Assembly (NCBI RefSeq): GCF_003149675.1
Contig: NZ_LWMS01000005.1
Coordinates: 1 to 41,727, forward strand
Reading direction: 5' to 3'
DNA: 41,727 nt
Source: Methanosphaera cuniculi
GTDB taxonomy: Archaea; Methanobacteriota; Methanobacteria; Methanobacteriales; Methanobacteriaceae
In this document: positions 27,201 to 33,483 of the stretch, one piece after another
Position numbering within the stretch: position 1 is the first letter of the stretch
Layout of the letters: every line of letters begins with the position of its first letter
The notes under the pieces: generated by a model
The model's database searches: none
What the model was told of the DNA's origin: nothing
Seen by the model: only the letters and a program-made list of their open reading frames with translations
Made by a program: the position numbers and the translations under genes

Positions 27201-27316
27201 CTTGTATCAGCTGATACTGGGGTTGCTGTTGTGCTGTTATCTGCTGCACTTATACAACCTAAGCCAACCATTATCATTATTAGTGTGACAACTAATAACT
27301 TATTTATGGTTTTCAT
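21227..27316 (-). CDS. Giant adhesin-like protein (ALP) with three beta-helix blocks
   Basis: This secreted protein of 2029 residues is the largest in the window. It has a signal peptide (1-24, cut near CISAAD) and a Thr/Lys-rich linker to about 115. A beta-helix block follows, opening with YFRYNNE...TIILSGEFRNVNF (about 127-175). A second block opens with a copy of the same module, YYSYFND...TIILKGTFKNKKF (about 545-590). Ig-like domains (about 1020-1415, with IYSGNDDH) come next, then a third block (about 1420-2010) of short Asn/Gly repeats of the FTNNKAGNYGG/GGVNYN type, resembling polymorphic-outer-membrane-protein repeats. A 531-bp tandem duplication lies in this last block. The C-terminus lacks a membrane helix. 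The SD AAGGTGA is 6 nt before the ATG. The likely role is adhesion or an outer wall layer (inference). Confidence 0.9.
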   Translation of the reverse strand: MKTINKLLVVTLIMIMVGLGCISAADNSTTATPVSADTSISEDIQSPSESIQTTQKTVEKSVQTDNAKEVKKATTTSKAISENINTTKTTNKNIKSDKSTTNKNLTSNNDKKETKQALEITITQKEHGMYFRYNNETQLTESTNLITAGSTIILSGEFRNVNFTIDKPNITLKGKNNVRLYNCTVTVAGLNSENATVENLRINNSNTYGTGIYINVTKNVTIRNNVAFVNGPFGFALAADKMNNSLIEGNTLETAYRTDTIRTHTAAAFGNCYFNNIRNNKVTSDAANGIYFSVYGSGLFQGGYCDDNNVTGNRVLGGNTSWSYSIEIMGTRNIISNNTVNHAYRGISTQDFTNNTITRNYVNATSQGIYACEGAIVTYNEVHVNDTTTGIEIGGNGVLVKNNNISSNAGSCIVINANDAIIENNYLWSTESYAIYSKGQYKNIIIRNNTMTAQKMGILFRRQSTTKRINNVLVSRNAIQSFGECAIDFSDAGAYNPDDINITVDESNVLNCSLGMGRDKAYIPPSTANKDDMPESNKTYIVTDDTYYSYFNDDFSVNTKKVLKNDTIILKGTFKNKKFIFPIKVHVIGQNCIINDGTLTLTEDASNSTVTNITIRNTRTDNIANTHAIEVKDVSNCKIINNTVYNFDNWESIGIWLYGANGATVVNNKVFTSGDYINYAVTVYATDMSNITNNTITVNQSSKRLEYDDEIMLNGEMGTIKELLHAYGIILLYSSRNTIEDNTVIGISEFKQYTAPETDCKNSVVGIDIYYDSNYNLVQSNNITMTSFGPYTYGMGVLGSQWGGSLESNNATNNSFYKNTVTVNGGYFATGFISGLNSVNTIVEDNVFNVNALHNKTQYGDYVYGCTLEASQFNYINNNVFNLTGAAVYSVEIFDSINNLINGNDIYAKGSYIYGIAGYRANDNNITSNKFDLRNGSYGKVSEAKHSDAIRYGNAGIYFETNSFRNNISYNTINTTAQYTANLTYQAVNNTIEQNALQANKLFGDESVLNDHKTNVIRNNFLHFTTLSIKPIKATVGAPFTVNGVVTATTNDLTNLTVSVRVVGSNLGTVKVNKDGTFALKVNLTSYFKPTKFYLVGSVSGTNFQNTTTIAILDLNKTKTDSIVKVTQVSALPGENVTFIVDVEDYFGSKLSGEVTIKLDEKEITTENLTLGRATYKYKVPMNTKNGIYNITVIYSGNDDHLASEGSSKLCILTTTATTVSSSTGAIGDKVPITGKVTSNGKAVNKGTVTITVNNQKVGTASVKNGIFTYNYTIPSTFTRGSYTIKAQYNENEELATSMATNKLNLVLKPTVLNYNTTYATVGQNTTIKVGINDNTGKLFAKSGIVTISINGVQLKYANGSAIEAGIKGQSGYVIFTFNAPASLVGSNNISFTFKANNQFNTASKTFTNGLIIYAAQPTITVNNYAQLVSAIKNLKTQKNLNPNGIATIKLNKGNYNITEPITWNGATIKTLRIIGNNNLLDGNKNKQFITVDKGYTLELLNFKIQRTNAQRGSVIYNKGTVNIYDSIFLNNTAKSNGGVIYNDQGKLKVLNSSFSNNIAENGAIVYNNNGTINLTKGYFSFNTASRGGVTYDMGNSIITNSIFKNNNAKVNGGANFNDKNTMTITNSNFTNNKAGNYGGAMYNNNYAKMNITSSNLNNNYAPNGGVTANYGTIIIRSSNLNNNNASRGGVNYNFRELQIIKSTFKNNKVTTNAAVTYNDKGTVTITDSTFESNKATGNGGVNYNNNGKITITNSKHNKNTASRGGVNYDFGTMTINKSTFTQNTATINGGCNFNDKNTMTITNSNFTNNKAGNYGGCNYNNNKLNMNITGSLFTGNYAPNGGVNANYGTMIIRSSNLNNNNASRGGVNYNFRDLQIIKSTFKNNKVTTNAAVTYNDKGTVTITDSTFESNTANGNGGVNYNNNGKMTITNSKNIKNTATRGGVNYNFGTMTIDKSTFTQNTATMNGGVNFNDKGTLTIKNCNSTSNTAQRAANTYNNVNGILKTENLKSQNEKSTLNPENILNFGKRL
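21401..22462. repeat. Two-copy 531-bp in-frame tandem duplication inside the giant ALP
   Basis: Copy 1 (about 21401-21931) and copy 2 (about 21932-22462) align without gaps at a period of exactly 531 bp (177 codons). Three landmark words were checked, at 21424/21955, 21700/22231 and 21901/22432. Each copy encodes about seven short GGVNYN/FTNNKA-type repeats. Boundaries are approximate, because the short repeats resemble one another. Confidence 0.85.
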
Positions 27317-27622
27317 ATAATGTCACCTTTATTTTTTGATATAATTCATAAAGAAATTTCTAAAAATTAAAAAAAAAATTTAAATTTTTTTTATCCTTTT
27401 ATGTATTATCTATATATGTTGTTTGAATTAATAAGGTTTTTTAAAAAAAAGTTAAAATTTAATTTATTATATTCGAATTAATAGGAATTTATAAAATTTT
27501 ATTGATTAAATTTAATATTTTTAAAATAAGTTAGAAAATTAAAAAAGGAGATTAGAAAAAAAGTAAAATAACGCTCTAATTTATGATTTTAATAATTTTA
27601 TTTTACTTTTATAATTTCAGAA
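27317..27622. promoter_or_regulatory. Intergenic region upstream of the giant ALP
   Basis: No gene is visible in these 306 bases. Two direct repeats, TGAATTAATAAGG (27424-27436) and CGAATTAATAGG (27474-27485), are 50 bp apart and 108-170 bp before the ALP start. They could be binding sites. The end near 27541-27550 (A6 then GGAG; CTCC-TTTTTT on the minus strand) is the probable terminator of the DUF2149 transcript. Confidence 0.4.
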
Positions 27623-27943
27623 CTACGATGATACCATTACCATTTTTCCAGTTTTTGGATCTTGATATACTGTACCTTTTTGTTCATATCCAGAACCTGA
27701 TGATGTTACAGCTTCTGGTTGTTCATTTAGTTCAGTTGTTTGTTCATTTAGTTCTGTAGTTTGAGCTGGACTTGATTGTGATTGACTTGCTTGTGAAATA
27801 CTAGTTGCTCCTGTTGACATAACAGCAAATATTAGAAATCCCACAGCAAGTACAAGCATAATATCAGTTAAGTTAACAGCTGATGCCATTGGATCTATAT
27901 CTTCTTCTGGCATTTGCCTTAATCCACTTCTTCTTAATGACAT
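27623..27943 (-). CDS. DUF2149 family protein, ExbD-like single-span membrane protein
   Basis: This is a 106-residue protein with a short Arg-rich cytoplasmic N-terminus, the motif EEDIDPMASAVNLTDIML (13-30) and one membrane helix (about 24-44). D27 at the start of the helix resembles the essential membrane Asp of ExbD/TolR. The outside part is a Gln/Ser/Thr linker with a perfect 7-residue duplication (TTELNEQ twice) and a conserved-looking end (GTVYQDPKTGKMVMVSS). It is expected to partner the ExbB-like protein in a proton-driven motor. Its ATG overlaps the end of the exbB-like gene by 10 nt, with GAGG as SD inside that gene, so the two are translationally coupled. DUF2149 proteins are, from memory, often encoded with CobN, ExbB and DUF2162. 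Confidence 0.8.
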   Translation of the reverse strand: MSLRRSGLRQMPEEDIDPMASAVNLTDIMLVLAVGFLIFAVMSTGATSISQASQSQSSPAQTTELNEQTTELNEQPEAVTSSGSGYEQKGTVYQDPKTGKMVMVSS

Positions 27944-28584
27944 TTTAAAACCTCAAGTATTGCTTCTGCAACATCATATAAGTCTCCGATATCTTTTTGA
28001 TACCATCGTCTTCTTATTTTTGCTATAACATAACATAATGAACCTGCAGCAAGTCCTGCAGTTGTTGTGTTAAATGCAACTGTTAAGTTTGATGTTAATG
28101 TTGTCATATCCCCTGCACCAAGTGCTGCAAGTCCTGGACCCATAGGTATAATTGTACCAAGAAGTCCACATGCAGATCCAACTTTTGCTACAATATCATC
28201 TTTTTCAAGTGATTTTAGCACATTATTTTCTTGTCCTTCAAGAAGGTTTCGTGCAAGGATTTCACGTGTTGTACTGTCATATTCTGTAGTATTAAGATTT
28301 GCAATAATACAGAGTATTTCTTTATCACGTTTATTAAAATTTGAGTTATTGATGAAATTACACATTTGATCTTTAGGGGAGACAGTAATATCTTCAATAA
28401 GTTTTGCTTTTTCTTGACTTGTAATTTTTTTACGACTTGTATATTCAGCTAGTATTGATCCAAGTTCAATAATTGCAAATATTATGAATATTACAAGTAA
28501 AATCATAACTGGAAGTAATAGACTCTGTGCTATTACATTTAAAACTCCAGATAATATATCTCCACCAGGTATTGTACTGGCCAT
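27934..28584 (-). CDS. MotA/TolQ/ExbB-type proton channel family protein
   Basis: This is a 216-residue membrane protein with the ExbB/TolQ layout: a first helix (about 16-46, LLLPVMILLVIFIIFAIIE), a cytoplasmic domain (about 47-130), then two helices (about 133-158 and 170-190). The channel signature GLLGTIIPMGPGLAALGAGD (140-159) is clear. The frame extends to an ATG at 28596, but GGAGG lies between it and the ATG at 28584 with ideal spacing, so the inner ATG is chosen. With DUF2149 it should form a proton-motive-force-driven complex. Archaea with a pseudomurein wall have no outer membrane, so the target is not a TonB receptor. The surface CobN-like protein is the candidate partner. Confidence 0.88.
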   Translation of the reverse strand: MASTIPGGDILSGVLNVIAQSLLLPVMILLVIFIIFAIIELGSILAEYTSRKKITSQEKAKLIEDITVSPKDQMCNFINNSNFNKRDKEILCIIANLNTTEYDSTTREILARNLLEGQENNVLKSLEKDDIVAKVGSACGLLGTIIPMGPGLAALGAGDMTTLTSNLTVAFNTTTAGLAAGSLCYVIAKIRRRWYQKDIGDLYDVAEAILEVLKCH

Positions 28585-28667
28585 TTTATCCTCCATTTTT
28601 TTTAATATCTTTTTTTTTATTAGTTGTTTTTAAAAAAGTTTAAAACTCTTTTCGTTGTCTGTTTTAA

Positions 28668-29369
28668 TTAGTATTGTATATACTCATCTCTTTTTTTGGC
28701 ATATATTACTCCAATTATCATTATAACTGCAATTACTACAACCATTTTAAGAACACTTGTAATTGATTGTATTTCTATTGGTGTTCCCACAGTTACAAGT
28801 TCTATGTTTGGTAATATCATAAGACATAATACGAAGTACATTCCCATAAAAATCATGAAGTCTCCTAGTACAATTGGATATGGTCTGTGTACTTTTTGAA
28901 CAATTTTACCTGAAAGTAGGTATGTTACACCCATAACAACAACCAATGCTACTGCAGATATTGCTCCTAATGATACTGTTGGTATTGTACTCATTGGTGC
29001 AACTAGTAATATTGTTGTTAGTATTGCTCCAAAACAACATGGACATGGTGCTACTACTGCCATACTTGTTGCAGAACCTACATCTTTACCTGTGACTTTC
29101 CAGTCATGTATTGTTTTAAATCCTGTAACAAGAATAATTACAGCAATTACAGCAAAGATGTATGAGGTGTAATTATATACAAAATTATATAATATTTCTG
29201 TATATGGCTGTGCGAGATATGATAATACTGTTAGTCCTACTCCATATCCTATTAATATATAGCCAACAGTTCTTTTCTTAATTCCTGAAAAACCAAGAGC
29301 TAACCCAATTTTTAAACCAAATATTAAAACTGCTGCTAAAATTCCATATTGCATTAGCTGATCTAACAT
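28668..29369 (-). CDS. DUF2162 family predicted membrane transporter
   Basis: This is a 233-residue integral membrane protein with six or seven helices and little else. The loop-helix junction VVAPCPCCFGAI contains C109, C111 and C112 (PCPCC, 108-112), a possible metal- or redox-active site in the membrane. The frame extends to 29414, but the SD GGGAGGT (29374-29380 complement) lies 6 nt before the ATG at 29369 and 3 nt before another ATG at 29372. The first gives MLDQLMQYGILAAVLIFG and is preferred. The next gene is exbB-like, 83 bp downstream on the same strand. DUF2162 is annotated as a predicted transporter, and the substrate is unknown. A metal or cobalt-related role is inference from the CobN/ExbB context. 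Confidence 0.78.
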   Translation of the reverse strand: MLDQLMQYGILAAVLIFGLKIGLALGFSGIKKRTVGYILIGYGVGLTVLSYLAQPYTEILYNFVYNYTSYIFAVIAVIILVTGFKTIHDWKVTGKDVGSATSMAVVAPCPCCFGAILTTILLVAPMSTIPTVSLGAISAVALVVVMGVTYLLSGKIVQKVHRPYPIVLGDFMIFMGMYFVLCLMILPNIELVTVGTPIEIQSITSVLKMVVVIAVIMIIGVIYAKKRDEYIQY

Positions 29370-29737
29370 CATATACCTCCCTTTATTTGTTTTATAAAAT
29401 AAAAAAACAAACACTTATATTTAAAGAAATATTGATTATTTGACCATTATTTTATTAAATAATATTTTTTGATTTTTTATAAGTTTATATTTAGTTTTTT
29501 AAGTTTAATAAAATTACTTTATTTTTTTTAAAAAAAATCTAATAATTGTAATTCTATTTGCTTTTATATTTTCTAAAAATAGTTCAATTTTACTTATTTT
29601 AATTAATTAAATACTAACTAATCAAAATTTAATAAATAATCTTATATAATACTTTAATCAAAATAACTTATCATGGAGAATATTAAAATTAATGGAAAAA
29701 TATTTTTCAAGTATTAATAATAAAAGGAGGTTAAATT
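29370..29737. promoter_or_regulatory. Divergent promoter region with a possible leader ORF
   Basis: These 368 bases separate the DUF2162 gene (minus) from an ALP (plus). For the plus strand, TTATATAAT (29642-29650) is a good TATA box. About 27 bases downstream an ATG (29673) opens a 14-codon frame ending at 29717, just before the SD AAGGAGG (29724-29730) of the ALP. The rest is plain AT-rich DNA. Confidence 0.45.
29673..29717 (+). CDS. Possible 14-codon leader peptide before the ALP gene
   Basis: The frame reads MENIKINGKIFFKY and ends with TAA 6 nt before the SD of the ALP. It has no SD of its own, but its ATG falls at the distance expected for a transcription start from the TATA box at 29642-29650, so it could be read as a leaderless mini-ORF. 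It may be chance in AT-rich DNA. Confidence 0.2.
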   Translation: MENIKINGKIFFKY

Positions 29738-32700
29738 ATTAACATTAAAAATAATCATATTATCTTGATTATTTTAACTATAATGTTTATTATCCTCACA
29801 ACATCTACAATCTCAGCAGCATCAGATGATATAACAACATCATCTGTAGTTTGTGATGATAATAACCAGATAGATCATATGTCAAATAATATGGTTTCCA
29901 ATGTTAAAAATAATCACTTAGAAACTAATACTCAGCAAGAAAGCTCAAAAACAATTGAAACAACCAGTGAAAAAACAAAAAATACACAAAAAGACACCAA
30001 AGTATTACAAAATACAAAATCTGATAAGATAATTAAAAAAGATAATAATACACAAACACAGCAAAATACAACAAATTCTACTAACACAAACTCATCTAAA
30101 CTAACACCATCATTATCTATAAATGATGATCCAATAACACCAGGAAAAGAAGCAACATTTACAGCAATAAAAAATCCAGATGCAACTGGAAAAGGTGTAT
30201 TTAAAATAAATGGAAAAACAATATCAGATCCAATAAAACTTGAAGCAGATACAATGCTTGTAAGGTATACATACATGATACCAACAACATTTGAATCTGC
30301 AACATACAAATTAACATTTGTATACTCAGGAAATTCAAAATATGAAAAAGATGAAGTTTCAACAACACTAAAACTAGAACCTGAAGAAAAGGATCTTGAT
30401 CCACAACTTTACATGAAAAATGTAACTGTAAAATTCCAAGATACACAAAAACTAGTTCTTAAACTTGCAGATGATGCAAAAGGATCAGTTGTATTTAAAT
30501 TAAATCATTCAACAATAACCCCAAAACTAACTGTTGTTAATGGAACAGCAACCTATCTATTTGATTCATCAAAGATATATCCTGGAAAATATCGACTTGA
30601 TGCAAAGTATAGTGGAAATTTTAAGTATAAACCAGGAAATTTCACATCATACTTAACAATTCAAAGACTAGCAGCAAATGTAACACTAAATAATATAACA
30701 TCAAAAGCTGGATCAACAATTAATTTAAATGCTCGAATTCTTGATGAACGTGGAAATCCAGTAGAAGCAGCATATGTTGTTTATAAAATCAATGAAAAAA
30801 CAATAGGAAATACTACTACAACAAGTGAAGGATATGCACCATTAAAATATACAATACCTTCAATATTTGATAATCATGAATATAGCTTAAAAGTTATATG
30901 TAATGTATCAAGAAAAGTTCAAAGATCAACAGCTTATGCTACAATAACATTAACACAACTAAAAACATATTTAACTATTTCTAAAGTACAAGCAAAAATT
31001 AATGAAACAGTAACAATAATTGCAACACCTATTGATGAAAATAAAAATAATGCACATAGAGGCAGAGTTCTATTTACAATAAATGGTGTAAAACAACCAT
31101 ATGTAAATATTACAAATGGATATGCACTAATACGTTACACACCAAAAACAAATGTAGCAACCAAATTAAATGTAACAGCAGCATTTGATAGTATATGGAA
31201 GTATACAAATTGTAGTGCAAAAAGCACTATTGAAATAATTAAGATTGGTACAATAACAACAACTCGTTATACTGATGCAAAAGTTGGAATGACAACAACA
31301 GTATCAGCAAGAGTAGAAGATAAAAATCAAATACTTGTAAATGGAGGAGTTGTAGTATTTACACTAAATGGAACTAAACTTGGTAATGCAACAGTTAAAG
31401 ATGGTGCAGCAAACTATACATTTATAATGCCAAGATATCCAAAAGGTGTATATCGTCTTAATGCAACCTATATGGGAAGTGGATCATATCTAAGTAGTAA
31501 TAACTTAAATTATGTAAATGTAACATTACTTGATTCACGATTAATTACATCACCTGTAGTTGTAACAGTAGGTCAGAAAACTAATATTTCAGTATTTGTT
31601 ATGGATGAAACAAGCCATTATGCAGAAAATGGTGAAGTAACCTTTACATTAAATGGAACAAAAATAGGTTCAGCAAAAATTAAAAATGGAACAGCAACAA
31701 TAACATATAAACCACCATATAAATACAGTGGATTAACACTTAGATATGTTGCAACACTTAAAGCTAACCAATTCTATTCATCAGCATATTCAATAAACAA
31801 TATTACAGTCTCACCACTAAAAGATGTATATGTATCAAATAAAGGAAATAACAACAATCTTGGTGATAAAGCACATCCATTTAAATCTTTATACTATGCT
31901 GTAGGACACGTAGCAACCTTTGGAACAGTTCACATGCTTGATGGAACATATAAAGAAAACACAATACTAATAAACAACAGTGTTAAAATCAAAGGATCAA
32001 GCTATAAAACAATAATAAATGGTATAGCTACAGGTAAAACAATAATAACAGTTACAAAAGCTGATGCACTACTTACACTTGAAGATCTTACAATAACAAA
32101 TGGACTTGGAAAAGATGATAGATCTGCAGGAGCAATAAAATCCTATGGAAAATTAAATATTGCACATGTAAGATTTATAGCAAATAAAGCAACAGGTAAA
32201 TTCTCAGCAGGAGCAATATACTCAACTGGAATTACAAACATTACAAATGTTGAATTTATAAACAATACTCTAACCACACCTAATGCAGAAGGTGGAGCTC
32301 TACGTTTAATTAATAATACAACAACTATTATTAATGCAAACTTCCAAAATAACCAGGCAATAGGATCAAACTCTACTGGTGGAGGAGCAATCTACATGCA
32401 AGATGGTGCATTAATAATTAATTCAACCAACTTCATAGATAACAAAGCAAAAGGTGCAAATGTACTTGGTGGAGCAATAAGAGGCTCATATGGTGATATG
32501 GTAATAACCAAAGTAACATTTAAAAATAACATGGTAAATGGTACAATCTTTGGTATAGGTGGAGCTATAAGTAGTCTTGGAACAGGAATTTATATAAATC
32601 AATCAACACTTAATTCAAATAAAGCATATGGTAAACAATCAGCATCAGCTGCAGCAATATATGCACAATATGCAGCAGTAATGTCATATAACTGTCGTTA

Positions 32701-33217
32701 TCTTTCAAACTTAGCACAATCTGAAACAGTGCTTGGTGGAACAATTGAAGGATATTCTGCATATTCAAACTTTGTAAATTGTACGTTTGATAAAAATATT
32801 GCAAATGCAACAAAAACCAATTCATTTGGTGGAGTAATATACTATGAAACAGGAAATCTTACAGTTTCCTCATCATACTTTACAAATAACCAGGCAAAAT
32901 CAGTTAATGTTTCAATTGGTGGAGCAATCTATTCACATGCTAATTCCACAGTATATCATTGTAACTTTACAAATAACCAAGCAGTTGGTAAAAATATAGG
33001 TGGAGGAGCAATAGGTAACCTTGGAAATATGACAGTTTCACAGTCAAACTTCGTAAAAAACAATGCATCTAAAATAGGAAATGCAATAACTGCAGTAACC
33101 GGTGCAAAAACCATAATTAATGAAAACTATTGGTATGCTCAAAATCCTAAATGGAATGAGTTATTACGTAGATTAAATAAACCAAGTGATTATTCAAAAA
33201 CACCAATAAAACACTAA
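29738..33217 (+). CDS. Adhesin-like protein (ALP) with Ig-like repeats first and a C-terminal beta-helix; apparent AUU start
   Basis: This is a secreted Asn/Thr-rich protein of about 1159 residues. The first conventional start in frame is TTG 29765, but that start removes the charged part of the signal peptide and lies 34 nt from the strong SD AAGGAGG (29724-29730). In-frame ATT codons at 29735, 29738 and 29744 fit the SD. From 29738 the N-terminus reads MNIKNNHIILIILTIMFIIL, a complete signal peptide cut near ISAASDD. After a Thr/Gln linker come about six Ig-like domains (about 110-690, with YSGNSKYEKD, YSGNFKYKPG, YMGSGSYLSS). A pectin-lyase-like beta-helix follows (from about 696, DVYVSNKGNNNNLGDKAHPFKSL), ending with ENYWYAQNPKWNELL. 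This domain order is the reverse of the 15.6-20.9 kb ALPs. Confidence 0.85.
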   Translation: MNIKNNHIILIILTIMFIILTTSTISAASDDITTSSVVCDDNNQIDHMSNNMVSNVKNNHLETNTQQESSKTIETTSEKTKNTQKDTKVLQNTKSDKIIKKDNNTQTQQNTTNSTNTNSSKLTPSLSINDDPITPGKEATFTAIKNPDATGKGVFKINGKTISDPIKLEADTMLVRYTYMIPTTFESATYKLTFVYSGNSKYEKDEVSTTLKLEPEEKDLDPQLYMKNVTVKFQDTQKLVLKLADDAKGSVVFKLNHSTITPKLTVVNGTATYLFDSSKIYPGKYRLDAKYSGNFKYKPGNFTSYLTIQRLAANVTLNNITSKAGSTINLNARILDERGNPVEAAYVVYKINEKTIGNTTTTSEGYAPLKYTIPSIFDNHEYSLKVICNVSRKVQRSTAYATITLTQLKTYLTISKVQAKINETVTIIATPIDENKNNAHRGRVLFTINGVKQPYVNITNGYALIRYTPKTNVATKLNVTAAFDSIWKYTNCSAKSTIEIIKIGTITTTRYTDAKVGMTTTVSARVEDKNQILVNGGVVVFTLNGTKLGNATVKDGAANYTFIMPRYPKGVYRLNATYMGSGSYLSSNNLNYVNVTLLDSRLITSPVVVTVGQKTNISVFVMDETSHYAENGEVTFTLNGTKIGSAKIKNGTATITYKPPYKYSGLTLRYVATLKANQFYSSAYSINNITVSPLKDVYVSNKGNNNNLGDKAHPFKSLYYAVGHVATFGTVHMLDGTYKENTILINNSVKIKGSSYKTIINGIATGKTIITVTKADALLTLEDLTITNGLGKDDRSAGAIKSYGKLNIAHVRFIANKATGKFSAGAIYSTGITNITNVEFINNTLTTPNAEGGALRLINNTTTIINANFQNNQAIGSNSTGGGAIYMQDGALIINSTNFIDNKAKGANVLGGAIRGSYGDMVITKVTFKNNMVNGTIFGIGGAISSLGTGIYINQSTLNSNKAYGKQSASAAAIYAQYAAVMSYNCRYLSNLAQSETVLGGTIEGYSAYSNFVNCTFDKNIANATKTNSFGGVIYYETGNLTVSSSYFTNNQAKSVNVSIGGAIYSHANSTVYHCNFTNNQAVGKNIGGGAIGNLGNMTVSQSNFVKNNASKIGNAITAVTGAKTIINENYWYAQNPKWNELLRRLNKPSDYSKTPIKH

Positions 33218-33242
33218 AAAAAAAACAAAAAAAATAATAAAT

Positions 33243-33282
33243 GAGAGAATATATTATTTTTCTTATATATTCTCTTTTTTTT
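33243..33282 (+). terminator. Hairpin plus poly-T terminator after the ALP
   Basis: AGAGAATATAT (33244-33254) and ATATATTCTCT (33265-33275) form a perfect 11-bp stem with a 10-nt loop, followed by T8 (33275-33282). The layout is that of a bacterial intrinsic terminator, stronger than the simple T-runs elsewhere in the window. Confidence 0.7.
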
Positions 33283-33419
33283 AGAAAACTTTTTTTCAAC
33301 TAATTTTATTAAAACTTAAAAAAAATAAACCTAATTCTTTTTATAAAAAAAACTTGATTTTTATTAACTTTACTAATTTTTTGATCATCTTTTAAAGCTT
33401 ATATGATTATTCTATTTTT

Positions 33420-33448
33420 AAAAAAAAGGTGTTATTTAAGAGGGAGGT
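33420..33448 (-). terminator. C-rich/poly-T 3' end of galU
   Basis: On the minus strand ACCTCCC (complement of 33442-33448) is followed by AACACC and T8 (complement of 33420-33427), 36-64 bases after the galU stop. Confidence 0.5.
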
Positions 33449-33483
33449 TAAAAAGTAATTATTTATATAAGAAGAATTTTTTT

